64,000 nt of DNA. Origin: Paenibacillus sp. UNC499MF. GTDB lineage: Bacteria > Bacillota > Bacilli > Paenibacillales > NBRC-103111. The position numbers and the translations under genes are program-made. The notes beneath the pieces were generated by a model that made no database searches, was not told the DNA's origin, and was given only the letters and a program-made list of their open reading frames with translations. Every line of letters begins with the position of its first letter. Position 1 is the stretch's first letter. The stretch is from positions 294,323 through 358,322 of the forward strand of contig NZ_FNVF01000001.1 of the NCBI RefSeq assembly GCF_900107975.1, written 5' to 3'. Below are positions 42,528 to 50,887 of this stretch, piece by piece.

Positions 42528-43523
42528 CTATTGTTCGCCGCCGCTGACAAGACGCTTCAGAACTTCATCGACAGACTTTGTCTGCCGGGGCAGGGGCTTG
42601 CGGAATTCGGGCACCCGGTTCACGGCGTCGAAAGTCTGATGGAAAGAGAAAGTCTGGGCGGATGCGGAGGATTTATTCCCTTTGGGACCGGTAAACTTAA
42701 AGTCCATTTCGAGCTTGCGCAGAAATCCTTCCTTGTCGACAACGACCGTCCATTTTCCGGGAGCGGACAATTTAAACGAGCTTGCCGAGCGCCGGAATTG
42801 TGCGGCCTGAGTTTCGGTAATCAGTCCGTTTGATTTCAGAACTTCCAGCATGCGGGGCAGCTTCTCCTGAAGCTTCTTGTTCCAGGCGCCGGCGCTCATG
42901 CGGGTCACGGAGGCGGTATACGACCGGGCATCCGAACCGTCTGCCAGCCTGACTTCCCCGTCAGTTTCAAACCAGGCTTCGTCGGCCCCTTCCTGCAGGA
43001 GCTTGGACAAATCGGAAGAAAGCCGGGAAAGGCGTTCCGGCACGGGAGGAGCCGAAGGTTTCGAATCCGGGCCGGATTTGTTCCCTGCGGAAGCCGGAGA
43101 TTCGGGCGGCAGCCCCAGAGTGGTCACGAAATATTCGTTCTCCGGGTTGAGAAGTGGCATATGAAAAAACAATTTGTTATCTTGGAAAAGAAGAGGAACG
43201 GTAAGTTCGGCCGAACCGCTGCGTGAAGCTGCTTTGAGATCGGATTCCCACCGGATCGGATTCAGGGAAGCGGCGCCTTTCCATTCCAGCCTGCTGTCTT
43301 TGAGAAAAGAGAAAAGCTGCCCGGACAGAGTGGACGAATCCCCTTCCGCAAGCCCGTCCAGGTGAAGATCGGCCCCGCCTTCGAAAGCGAAGGCGTTCAT
43401 CTCCGCCTGCTTGTGCAGGGCGCCTTTGACGGCAGCCTTGGCGGCTTCGCGGTCCGAACAGCCGGAAATGAGAACGGCGGGAATGGCGGCGGCTATAGAA
43501 AGTGAAATGAGTGCTTTGAACAT
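42528..43523 (-). CDS. Lipoprotein of unknown function
   Basis: A 331-residue lipoprotein with a clear lipobox LISGC (Cys22). The mature part is predicted as beta-rich with alternating hydrophobic strands and a Pro/Ser-rich insert (about residues 140-165), comparable to the LolA/LppX-like sensor folds of Firmicutes lipoproteins with sequences such as LSGQLFSFLKDSRLEW. The family is not certain. AAGGAAGGGG precedes the ATG. It is divergent from the MidA-like methyltransferase gene, with 91 nt between them. Confidence 0.75.
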   Translation of the reverse strand: MFKALISLSIAAAIPAVLISGCSDREAAKAAVKGALHKQAEMNAFAFEGGADLHLDGLAEGDSSTLSGQLFSFLKDSRLEWKGAASLNPIRWESDLKAASRSGSAELTVPLLFQDNKLFFHMPLLNPENEYFVTTLGLPPESPASAGNKSGPDSKPSAPPVPERLSRLSSDLSKLLQEGADEAWFETDGEVRLADGSDARSYTASVTRMSAGAWNKKLQEKLPRMLEVLKSNGLITETQAAQFRRSASSFKLSAPGKWTVVVDKEGFLRKLEMDFKFTGPKGNKSSASAQTFSFHQTFDAVNRVPEFRKPLPRQTKSVDEVLKRLVSGGEQ

Positions 43524-43614
43524 GCAGGAAATCCCCTTCCTTTTCTACCTTTTCTATTATATCTATTCAGGTTCTATTTGTCTTTATCCCTACAATTTTC
43601 CTGGAGGCGAGAAA

Positions 43615-44781
43615 ATGAGCGGATTTAGCGGGCATAGGGGCATTCCTTCGGGAACCGGAGAAACTGCGGGGGATGCCGGACATCCGGAAATCGTCGCGAT
43701 GTTGAAAAGAAAAATAGAAGAAGAGGGACCTCTTCCTTTTCGGGACTATATGACGATCTGTCTGTATCACCCGGAATTCGGCTATTACCGCCGCGAAGAG
43801 CCCAAAATCGGACGCGAGGGCGATTTTTACACGAGCTCCAACCTGGGGAGCTTCATGGGCGAGATCATCGCCAGCGAGCTCCTGGCTTATGCCGGGGACA
43901 GGCCGTCCGGCGGGTCCGTCGAATTCGTCGAATTCGGCGGAGGCACGGGCCGTCTAGCCCGGCACGTGCTGGACGCGCTGCGCAGCCGCAGCCCGGAGCG
44001 CTACGCGTCCGTTTCGATCACGTCGATCGAATCGAGCGCGTACCACCGCGCTCTGCAGCGGGAGACGCTGCGGGAGCATGCGGACCGCCTCCGGTTCCTG
44101 ACGGAGGCGGAGTGGCTTGCCGAGCCGGCCGGGGGCGGCGTGTTCGCCGTCGCCAACGAGCTGGCGGACGCGATGCCGGTGCACCGCGTCCGCTGCCGGG
44201 CCGGCCGGCTCGAGCTCGGTGCGGTCGGATGGGACGACCGCACCGGCTTTACCGAGCGGTGGCTGCCGCTCGGAGAAGACCACCCGGCCGCGCTGCATCT
44301 CGGCCGCGAGGGCATCCGCCTGGCCGGCGGGCAGCAGGCGGAAGTGAATCCGGGTGCGGGGGAGTGGATCACCCGCGCCGCGGGGCGCATCGGCAGCGGA
44401 CGGCTGCTGATGATAGACTACGGCGATACCGCCGGAGAACTCTATGCGTCCCACCGGATGAACGGGACGCTGATGTGCTACCGGCGGCATATCGCCGATG
44501 ACAATCCTTACGCCGCCGCGGGGCGCAAGGATATAACCGCGCACGTCGATTTCACGGCGTGCATGCGTGCGGCCCGGGCGGCGGGATGGACCGTCGCCCG
44601 GTACGAGACGCAGCGCGAGTTCCTCGTGCGCGGCGGCATTCTCGGCCGGCTCGTGGAACATGCCGGCCGGGATCCGTTCAGCCCGGAAGCGAGGGCGAAC
44701 CGGGCGATCCGGCAGCTGCTCGTCAGCGACGGGATGAGTGAGCTGTTCAAGGTGCTGACGCTCCGGCGTGAAGAAGGCTGA
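43615..44781 (+). CDS. SAM-dependent methyltransferase, MidA/NDUFAF7 family
   Basis: A 388-residue methyltransferase of the MidA/NDUFAF7 (DUF185) family. Signature regions: FRDYMTICLYHPEFGYY, REGDFYTSS, the SAM-binding VEFVEFGGGTGRLARHVL and ANELADAMPVHRV. The mitochondrial relative methylates an arginine of complex I; bacterial targets are unknown. ATG 43615 is chosen although the frame is open upstream to 43411, because GGAGG at 43603-43607 lies 7 nt before it and the upstream frame would run through the divergent promoter region. The second half of the gene is very GC-rich. A bidirectional terminator follows. Confidence 0.9.
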   Translation: MSGFSGHRGIPSGTGETAGDAGHPEIVAMLKRKIEEEGPLPFRDYMTICLYHPEFGYYRREEPKIGREGDFYTSSNLGSFMGEIIASELLAYAGDRPSGGSVEFVEFGGGTGRLARHVLDALRSRSPERYASVSITSIESSAYHRALQRETLREHADRLRFLTEAEWLAEPAGGGVFAVANELADAMPVHRVRCRAGRLELGAVGWDDRTGFTERWLPLGEDHPAALHLGREGIRLAGGQQAEVNPGAGEWITRAAGRIGSGRLLMIDYGDTAGELYASHRMNGTLMCYRRHIADDNPYAAAGRKDITAHVDFTACMRAARAAGWTVARYETQREFLVRGGILGRLVEHAGRDPFSPEARANRAIRQLLVSDGMSELFKVLTLRREEG

Positions 44782-44905
44782 ATCCGCGCTTGATGTCCGC
44801 GGATGCCGGTTCTTAAGCAGAGGCCCGTAATGTACGCACAAACAAGCTTAGTTCAGGAAGCGGGAAACGGTCAGCGGAATGGACGACATGCCTCCGTGTC
44901 CAACG

Positions 44906-44948
44906 AAAAAAAGGTGATCCGCGAGTTCAATCGCGAATCACCTTTTTT
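44906..44948. terminator. Bidirectional terminator
   Basis: AAAAAAAGGTGAT at 44906-44918 pairs with ATCACCTTTTTT at 44937-44948 and CGCG with CGCG inside. Symmetric A/T runs allow use by the MidA gene (+) and the DUF2626 gene (-), which converge here. Confidence 0.9.
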
Positions 44949-44967
44949 GCTCAAGCGCCGTATGTAA

Positions 44968-45198
44968 TTAGAGCGGCATTTTGAACACGGACCAGTACGT
45001 GAATCCGGTAAACGAAATAACCATATAGCCCCAGAACAATACAATGTATGTACGTTCCGACAGCTTCAGATAGCCAAGTAGTACGAATACGACGGTTTGA
45101 AAAAAGAACAGCATGGACATGGGATACATTTCTCCCGCCAGACTCATCAGGGCGATCACCAGAGTCCAGAAACCCAGAACTCGGAACATGCGATCCAT
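44968..45198 (-). CDS. Small membrane protein, DUF2626 (YqgY-like)
   Basis: A 76-residue protein with two or three hydrophobic helices, starting MDRMFRVLGFWTLVIALMSL and containing LGYLKLSERTYIVLFWGYM, closely matching the DUF2626 family found in Bacillales (YqgY-like). The function is unknown. AGGAGAGGGGG on the minus strand precedes the ATG, which excludes a longer reading frame starting at 45247. A very good promoter (45246-45274) lies 50 nt upstream. Confidence 0.85.
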   Translation of the reverse strand: MDRMFRVLGFWTLVIALMSLAGEMYPMSMLFFFQTVVFVLLGYLKLSERTYIVLFWGYMVISFTGFTYWSVFKMPL

Positions 45199-45245
45199 GA
45201 AAAACTTCCCCCTCTCCTACCACGATGCGAAATAATCTAATCTTC

Positions 45246-45274
45246 ATTATACCCAGCAGACCCTATAGTGTAAA
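45246..45274 (-). promoter_or_regulatory. Promoter of the DUF2626 gene
   Basis: On the minus strand TTTACA (45274-45269) and TATAAT (45251-45246) are separated by exactly 17 nt. Confidence 0.8.
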
Positions 45275-45576
45275 CATCCAATCGTCCACCTTTGTTAAAA
45301 AGTTGTGACAAGCATTGCCAGTTCGGGAGAAATCTCCCGTGGTTGTCTCTTAACCGGTCTTCTTTTTAGGTATGAGTGTCATAAAAAATGGAAATACCAA
45401 ATAGTATCAAATAGATTCTATGAAATCTGCCAGGGGCATAGAGATATTACGAGCGGAGCCGTTCACGGATAAATCTCCTGCCCGGCTTATGAACGGTCCG
45501 GCCGATTGGGCATGGAAGTCGAATGCGCGGTAGGACGTGATCTATTTTGGACAATAGGTTAGGAGGATTGTAAAAC
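45275..45576 (+). other. Non-coding region before the RsfA-type regulator
   Basis: No gene is seen. An inverted repeat GGTAT/ATACC (about 45370-45404) contains GTATG, 15 nt, then GGAAATACCA, which resembles a forespore sigma-F type promoter with two mismatches. Nothing else is clear. Confidence 0.35.
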
Positions 45577-46224
45577 ATGACGGCAATCAGGCAGGATGCT
45601 TGGAGCGATGAAGATGATTTGATGCTCGCGGAGGTAACGCTGCGCCATATCCGGGAGGGCAGCACTCAACTGGCCGCGTTTGAAGAAGTGGGGGAGCGTA
45701 TCGGGCGGACGGCCGCGGCATGCGGGTTCCGGTGGAACAGCTTCGTACGCAAAAAATACGAGGCCGCCATTTCCATTGCGAAATCCCAGCGGCAGAAAAG
45801 AGCGCAGCAGAAAAAGCATGCGGCCGTTTCTACTATTTCCGGGGGAGCTTCGCTGGCCGTTCTGGACGTTCTGGACCCGTCGGGCCGCGAAGTAACGGAA
45901 GAGGCTCTTTCCATTGATGCGGTAATCCGGTTCCTGCGGCAGTGGAAGCAGACCTATCAGGATCTGATGCGCCATATCAAACAGATGGAGCGCTCTTTGA
46001 ACGACAAGGAAGAGGAGCTCTCCAAATACCGCAGAGAGAACGAGCAGCTCAATAAGCAGGTCAATGAAGTTGAAACCGATTACCGGGTTGTCAACGATGA
46101 TTATAAGGCACTTATCCAAATTATGGACCGTGCCCGGAAAATGGCTTTTTTAGTAGAAGAAGAGGAAGAGAGCAAGCCGAGGTTCAAGATGGACGCAAAC
46201 GGCAATTTAGAAAGAATAGATTAA
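45577..46224 (+). CDS. RsfA/GerR family sporulation regulator
   Basis: A 215-residue DNA-binding regulator. An N-terminal Myb/SANT-like domain ([40 protein letters not shown]) is followed by a long coiled coil (about residues 125-185). The family includes RsfA (forespore) and GerR/YlbO (mother cell). Its position directly before panE matches ylbO in Bacillus, so a GerR-like role is more likely than RsfA, but sequence alone does not decide. AGGAGG precedes the ATG. A strong terminator follows. It would regulate late sporulation genes. Confidence 0.87.
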   Translation: MTAIRQDAWSDEDDLMLAEVTLRHIREGSTQLAAFEEVGERIGRTAAACGFRWNSFVRKKYEAAISIAKSQRQKRAQQKKHAAVSTISGGASLAVLDVLDPSGREVTEEALSIDAVIRFLRQWKQTYQDLMRHIKQMERSLNDKEEELSKYRRENEQLNKQVNEVETDYRVVNDDYKALIQIMDRARKMAFLVEEEEESKPRFKMDANGNLERID

Positions 46225-46237
46225 AAATCTTCCTGGG

Positions 46238-46276
46238 AATCCTTCCGGTTTACTGCCCGGGGGGATTATTTTTTTT
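46238..46276 (+). terminator. Terminator of the RsfA-type gene
   Basis: AATCCTTCCGG at 46238-46248 pairs with CCGGGGGGATT at 46257-46267 (two U-G pairs), followed by TATTTTTTTT. Confidence 0.85.
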
Positions 46277-46386
46277 GAAGCGCCAAGAAGGATTCCGCCG
46301 CCCTTGCGGTGAATGGCTGAAAAACGGCGAATCATGCAGACAGGAATAAGGAGCGGAATGCAAAATAAGATGAAGGAGTGGGAGCC

Positions 46387-47349
46387 ATGCGGATAGAAGT
46401 CATCGGAGGCGGCTCGCTGGGACTGCTGTTTGCGGCCAAACTGGCGGCAGCCGGCTGCCGGGTGAAGCTGGTTACGAGGAGCAGGGAACAGGCGGAAGCC
46501 GTGAACAAGAAAGGAATCCGTGTGGAAGGCCGGACGGAGTTGACGGCTGAAGTTCCCGCAATCGCTTTTGGCGATGCCGTGAACGGTCTGGATTCCGCGG
46601 TTGAATCCCAGGCGCGGCTTATTCTCCTCGCGGTAAAACAGACGGCTTTGACGGAAGAATTGGCTTCTTATCTGATCTCTTCCATGGAGAATGGCGCGGC
46701 GCTTGTTTCGCTGCAGAACGGGATCGGCCACTGGGAGAAGCTCGACAGCGAGAAAGCCCGTCCCTTCATGATCCAGGCTGTGACCACGGAGGGGGCAAGA
46801 CGTTTGTCGCATTCGGAAGTGGCGCATACGGGCCGCGGCTGGATACGGATCGGGCGTATTCATGCGGAGGATACGGAACCGTATACGGAGAAGACTCCGC
46901 AGCTGGATTTAAAAACGGTTGGAGATTGTTTGAAGCAAGCAGGATTTGACGTTTGTGTGTCGAAGAGTATAGAGCGCCATATATGGAGCAAGCTTTTGAT
47001 CAATGCGGTGATCAATCCGCTGACGGCTCTGCTCCGGATTCCTAACGGGAAGCTGCCTGAGACTTCGGACTCACTGCTGCTGATGAGGAGGCTCTTCGAG
47101 GAAGGAAGGGATCTGGCGCTTACACAGCACGTAACGGTTGAAGAATCTTTATGGGACGAAATCCTGGAAGTTTGCCGGAAGACAGCTGTCAACCGATCTT
47201 CGATGCTGCAGGATATTGCGGCGGGCAGGACGACGGAAATTGAGGCGATCACGGGTAGTCTGCTTGGTATAGCCGGGCGGACCGGGATGCTCATGCCCAC
47301 TCATGAAACCGTATACCGGCTGATTAAAGCTGCGGAGCAAAGTGGGTGA
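46387..47349 (+). CDS. panE: 2-dehydropantoate 2-reductase
   Basis: A 320-residue ketopantoate reductase of pantothenate and coenzyme A biosynthesis. The NADP-binding VIGGGSLGLLFA motif starts at residue 4; the catalytic Lys lies in HIWSKLLINAVINPLTALL and a conserved Glu in TEIEAITG. ATG 46387 is chosen over GTG 46378 because AAGGAG at 46373-46378 then lies 8 nt away. Its place after the RsfA/GerR-type gene and before bshC corresponds to Bacillus ylbQ-bshC, although the opp operon and an MFS gene are inserted here between panE and bshC. The next gene starts within its stop codon. Confidence 0.93.
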   Translation: MRIEVIGGGSLGLLFAAKLAAAGCRVKLVTRSREQAEAVNKKGIRVEGRTELTAEVPAIAFGDAVNGLDSAVESQARLILLAVKQTALTEELASYLISSMENGAALVSLQNGIGHWEKLDSEKARPFMIQAVTTEGARRLSHSEVAHTGRGWIRIGRIHAEDTEPYTEKTPQLDLKTVGDCLKQAGFDVCVSKSIERHIWSKLLINAVINPLTALLRIPNGKLPETSDSLLLMRRLFEEGRDLALTQHVTVEESLWDEILEVCRKTAVNRSSMLQDIAAGRTTEIEAITGSLLGIAGRTGMLMPTHETVYRLIKAAEQSG

Positions 47350-47750
47350 TGATGGGATTGGATTCATTCATAGACGGATTGTCCAGCGTATATGCGGTAC
47401 TCGCTATGCTCCCTTTTCTTTCCTTTGTACTGATATGGATAATCGTATATATTGTAACCAAAGAAAAGAAAAAATCCACCCGGATTACTATGGATCTCAC
47501 GACCTTCCTGCTGCTGGGCTCCGTCGCATCGTTGTGGAATTCTTTGTTCTCCAGCTCGTTCGGATTATGGTTTCTTCTGCTGGTCATTCTCATCGTTTTC
47601 GGACTTATAGGCGGATACCAGAATGACAGGAAAGGGAAGCTGGAACTGGGGAAATCGCTGCGCGTCGTGTGGCGGCTCAGTTTTATGGGACTTTCTCTTC
47701 TGTATGTCATGTTTATGGTGGTACGCATGGGGACGGCTGTTCTCGGATAG
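47349..47750 (+). CDS. Small membrane protein, DUF3397-like
   Basis: A 133-residue protein with four hydrophobic helices, which I tentatively assign to DUF3397, a family usually encoded next to panE in Bacillales. The function is unknown. Start and stop overlap as TGATG: the panE stop TGA is at 47347-47349 and ATG at 47349, so it depends on panE translation; ATG 47352 is an alternative. In Bacillus the next gene would be bshC; here the opp operon intervenes. Confidence 0.78.
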   Translation: MMGLDSFIDGLSSVYAVLAMLPFLSFVLIWIIVYIVTKEKKKSTRITMDLTTFLLLGSVASLWNSLFSSSFGLWFLLLVILIVFGLIGGYQNDRKGKLELGKSLRVVWRLSFMGLSLLYVMFMVVRMGTAVLG

Positions 47751-48169
47751 CGGTCTCCCTTTTGCCGACATGAATTGACCGCAGTTCAACTAATTGCCGA
47801 ATTAACGCTCTAAAGCAGTGCTGGCGCAGGTTAGGCGCGGTTCTGAAGTCTCAAATACTCGAACCTATGTAGAAAATTACAAGTAGATTTTATTGACCTT
47901 TGGTTGTATAATAGGTAATTAGTAACAGTTTAGCCTTTACAGCATTTTAACATTTTTGCAAGAGAAAGTTCTTTTTCATAAAAAGATTCTGGACTTCCTG
48001 ACAAACTGTGTTATAAAATGTAACATGTAAGGGCGAAAGGCCGATATTGTCGCTTTAGCTCGGAGAAGTGCCTTAATTAGGGGAAGCGGTGTCATTGGAA
48101 AATTCAAAATTTTCCGTCAAACACCTTTAACCATAAGATTTATTATTCAAAGGGAGGAATAATTACCGT
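47751..48169 (+). other. AT-rich leader and promoter region of the opp operon
   Basis: The 419-nt region has no gene. It becomes AT-rich from about 47870. A promoter candidate lies at 47990-48017, giving a leader of about 145 nt. Within it GGTGT (48088-48092) pairs with ACACC (48121-48125), enclosing a perfect GGAAAATT/AATTTTCC hairpin (48097-48104 with 48108-48115), and GCGA/TCGC forms another possible helix near 48034-48053. Two isolated -10-like TATAAT boxes (one near 47910) are also present. Confidence 0.5.
47990..48017 (+). promoter_or_regulatory. Candidate promoter of oppABCDF
   Basis: TGGACT at 47990-47995 and TATAAA at 48012-48017 with a 16-nt spacer. Both elements deviate from consensus; an alternative -10 at about 47910 (TATAAT) lacks a well-spaced -35. 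Confidence 0.4.
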
Positions 48170-49846
48170 ATGAAAGCTAAAAAGTGGGTTTCCACTGCGG
48201 TTGCACTGACGCTGGTCGGCAGCATCGCAGCAGGTTGTGGCAGTGACGACAAGGCAGCAACGGGGGATAACGGCGGTACAGACAAAGCAAATGCCGCTAA
48301 GCAAGAACTTCGCATTAACTTCAATGCTGAGCCACCGGTTCTCGACAGCTCCAAAGGTACTACAAATGCAGCGTTTACAATGCTGAACGCACTCAATGAA
48401 GGTCTCTACCGTCTCGATAAAGACGGCAAACCGCAGCCTGGACTTGCAGCTGCCAAACCGGAAATTTCCAAAGACGGCCTCGTTTACACCATTAAGCTTC
48501 GTGATGCGAAATGGGCCGACGGCCAGCCGGTTAAAGCAAGCGACTTTGTTTATTCCTTCCAACGTACTCTCGATCCGAGCACTAAAGCGCAATACAACTT
48601 CATGACTGCCTGGATTAAAGGCGGAAACGACGTCATTAAAGCTAAGCCTGAAGAAGTTGAAGCTAAGAAAAAAGCTCTGGGCGTAAAAGCGGTTGACGAG
48701 AAAACACTTGAAATTACACTGGAAAAGCCGGTTACCTTCTTCGAAGATCTCCTTGCTTTCCCGATCTTCTTCCCGCAACGTGAAGATCTCGTTACCAAAA
48801 ACGGTGAAAAATACGGCGGCGACGCTGACAAAATTATCGGTGCAGGTCCGTTCGTTCTTAAACAATGGAACCACGACCAAAACCTCGTGTTCGAGAAAAA
48901 CCCGAACTACTGGGATGCTGCCAACGTAAAACTGGAGAAACTGACGGTTAACATCGTAACGGACTCCAACAGCTCCTTGAACCTGTATGAAACCGAAGAA
49001 ACAGACGTAACGAACTTGAGCAGCGACCAGTTCAAAGCGAAATCCGAGACAGACAAAGAAAACATCAAAGTGAAGAACGAATTGACTTCGATGTACTTTA
49101 TGTACAATCAGAAGAACAAAGTTCTGGCCAACAAAAACATCCGTAAAGCTCTGACGCTTGCTGTTGACCGTGACGCTTACGTTAAGACGCTGGCCAACAA
49201 CGGTACTGCAGCGGCAAGAGGTCTTGTAGCCGACGGTACTCAAGACGGCAACAAGAACGAATTCCGTAAAACAGCCGGCGACACGCTTCCGAAAGCAGAT
49301 CCGGCCAAAGCGAAAGAATACCTGGCAGCAGGTCTGAAAGAGCTCGGCATCGACAAACTGCCTGAACTGAAGCTTCTCGGCGACGAGCAGGGCTCCGGTA
49401 AGAAATCCATCGAATTCCTGATGGGCGAGTGGGAGAAAAACCTCGGCTACAAAGCAGTCGGCGAGCCTGTTCCGCACAAACTGCGTGTAGAACGTCAAAA
49501 CAAAGGCGATTACGATATCGTTCTTGCACTTTGGGGCGCTGATTACAACGATCCGATGACTTTCCTCGACATGTGGGTAACGGGCAGCGAGTTCAACAAC
49601 GTTTACTACAGCAACCCTGCCTATGACGAGAAAATCAAAGCCGCTGACAAAGAAGCAGATCCGGCTAAACGTTCTCAGTTGCTGGTAGACGCAGAGAAAA
49701 TCCTGATGGAAGATATGGCTGTAGGTCCTGTCTATTCCCGTAAAGTTCCTTACCTCGTGCGCAACACGGTACAAGGTCTGATCCTGCCGAACTACGGTAT
49801 GGAGTGGGATGTTAAAGGGGTAACAATCACGGAAGCGAAGAAGTAA
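48170..49846 (+). CDS. oppA: Oligopeptide-binding lipoprotein OppA
   Basis: A 558-residue SBP family 5 lipoprotein; lipobox SIAAGC with Cys23 as anchor. Recognised segments include LRINFNAEPPVLDSS at the start of the mature domain, LNEGLYRLDKDGKPQPGLA, and DPMTFLDMWVTGSEFNN in the C-terminal lobe. It captures peptides of a few residues and delivers them to OppBC. Such systems also bring in signalling peptides controlling sporulation and competence. GGGAGGAAT precedes the ATG. Codons are highly biased (GCA, CTG, AAA), as expected of an abundant protein, which also creates a long artefactual antisense frame. Confidence 0.93.
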   Translation: MKAKKWVSTAVALTLVGSIAAGCGSDDKAATGDNGGTDKANAAKQELRINFNAEPPVLDSSKGTTNAAFTMLNALNEGLYRLDKDGKPQPGLAAAKPEISKDGLVYTIKLRDAKWADGQPVKASDFVYSFQRTLDPSTKAQYNFMTAWIKGGNDVIKAKPEEVEAKKKALGVKAVDEKTLEITLEKPVTFFEDLLAFPIFFPQREDLVTKNGEKYGGDADKIIGAGPFVLKQWNHDQNLVFEKNPNYWDAANVKLEKLTVNIVTDSNSSLNLYETEETDVTNLSSDQFKAKSETDKENIKVKNELTSMYFMYNQKNKVLANKNIRKALTLAVDRDAYVKTLANNGTAAARGLVADGTQDGNKNEFRKTAGDTLPKADPAKAKEYLAAGLKELGIDKLPELKLLGDEQGSGKKSIEFLMGEWEKNLGYKAVGEPVPHKLRVERQNKGDYDIVLALWGADYNDPMTFLDMWVTGSEFNNVYYSNPAYDEKIKAADKEADPAKRSQLLVDAEKILMEDMAVGPVYSRKVPYLVRNTVQGLILPNYGMEWDVKGVTITEAKK

Positions 49847-49888
49847 TTCTTCACCTTCCTCAGCTAGCTTAATAAGCAGCTAAAGTCA

Positions 49889-49935
49889 GAAGGGGACGCA
49901 CCTCGCGGGACGTCCCCTTCCGGCTTCATTTTTCC
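49889..49935 (+). terminator. Intercistronic hairpin, partial terminator, oppA/oppB
   Basis: GAAGGGGACG at 49889-49898 pairs perfectly with CGTCCCCTTC at 49911-49920, followed by CGGCTTCATTTTT. Position between binding protein and permease genes suggests partial termination or mRNA stabilisation that raises OppA over the membrane subunits. Confidence 0.8.
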
Positions 49936-49951
49936 AAAAGGAGGACCCTAT

Positions 49952-50884
49952 GTGTTCAGATATATCCTACAGCGGCTGTTCTATGCCATCATTACACTTT
50001 GGCTCGTCATCACGGTCACCTTCGTTCTGATGAAGCTGCTTCCGGGCGATCCGTTCGGAGAAGCTGTACTGAAGATGTCCAAAGAAAACTATCAGATTCT
50101 GCTAGCACAATACGGGCTCGATAAGCCGCAATGGCAGCAGTACCTGCTTTACCTGAAACATGTTATACAAGGCGATTTGGGGGTATCCTTCCAATTCCCG
50201 GCGCGTGATGTGACAAGCATGATCAGTTCGGGTTTCAAACCGTCTTTTGAGCTGGGCATTTACTCCATTTGTGTCGCACTCGTGTTCGGTTTGCTGCTCG
50301 GTATTATCGCCGCGCTCAACCATAACAAATGGCAGGACCGCACGGCTATCTTCATCGCTGTTGTCGGTGTGTCCATTCCATCGTTCGTTCTTGGACCGCT
50401 TCTTGCTTACTATGTCGGCAACAAGCTGGGCTGGCTGCCCGCTGCATTGTGGAAAGGTCCTTCCTACAAAGTTTTACCGACCCTGGCGCTATCGTTCGGT
50501 ACGCTTGCCAACGTGGCCAGAATGATGCGTACGTCCATGCTGGACGTATTGAATCAGGATTATATCAAAACTGCGAAAGCAAAAGGTTTGGCGAGTCACA
50601 CGGTTGTATGGCGTCACACGATTCGTAATGCCATCATGCCGGTTGTCACCATTATCGGACCGGTTTTTGCGGGATTGATTACCGGTACGCTTGTTGTGGA
50701 ACAGGTTTTCTCCGTTCCGGGATTAGGTAAGCAATTGGTTAATGCGATCTACTCTAATGACTATACCGTTATTTCCGGTATGACCATTTTCTACTCTGCG
50801 ATTCTAATTATCGTAATTCTTATTACCGACATCCTCTACGGTTACATTGACCCGAGAATTCGTCTGGGGAAAGGCGGGAAGTAA
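49952..50884 (+). CDS. oppB: Oligopeptide ABC permease OppB
   Basis: A 310-residue inner membrane permease with six predicted membrane segments. The N-terminal FRYILQRLFYAIITLW and LLPGDPFG segments and the EAA loop (HTIRNAIMPVVTIIGPVFAGLITG) are typical. Start GTG 49952 has AAGGAGG at 49937-49943. It forms the heterodimeric pore with OppC, 3 nt downstream. Confidence 0.94.
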   Translation: MFRYILQRLFYAIITLWLVITVTFVLMKLLPGDPFGEAVLKMSKENYQILLAQYGLDKPQWQQYLLYLKHVIQGDLGVSFQFPARDVTSMISSGFKPSFELGIYSICVALVFGLLLGIIAALNHNKWQDRTAIFIAVVGVSIPSFVLGPLLAYYVGNKLGWLPAALWKGPSYKVLPTLALSFGTLANVARMMRTSMLDVLNQDYIKTAKAKGLASHTVVWRHTIRNAIMPVVTIIGPVFAGLITGTLVVEQVFSVPGLGKQLVNAIYSNDYTVISGMTIFYSAILIIVILITDILYGYIDPRIRLGKGGK

Positions 50885-50887
50885 ACT

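Noticed and set aside
43411..43614. Longer N-terminus for the MidA-like methyltransferase
   Set aside because: The upstream extension would overlap the start of the divergent lipoprotein gene and its control region; ATG 43615 has an ideal ribosome binding site.
43954..44841. 295-codon minus-strand frame opposite the MidA-like gene
   Set aside because: Very GC-rich coding sequence keeps the opposite strand open; the MidA frame carries the family motifs.
48143..49774. 543-codon open frame on the minus strand opposite oppA
   Set aside because: It is an artefact of the strong codon bias of oppA. The sense frame has a clear lipobox, SBP family motifs and a ribosome binding site; the antisense product has no recognisable motif.
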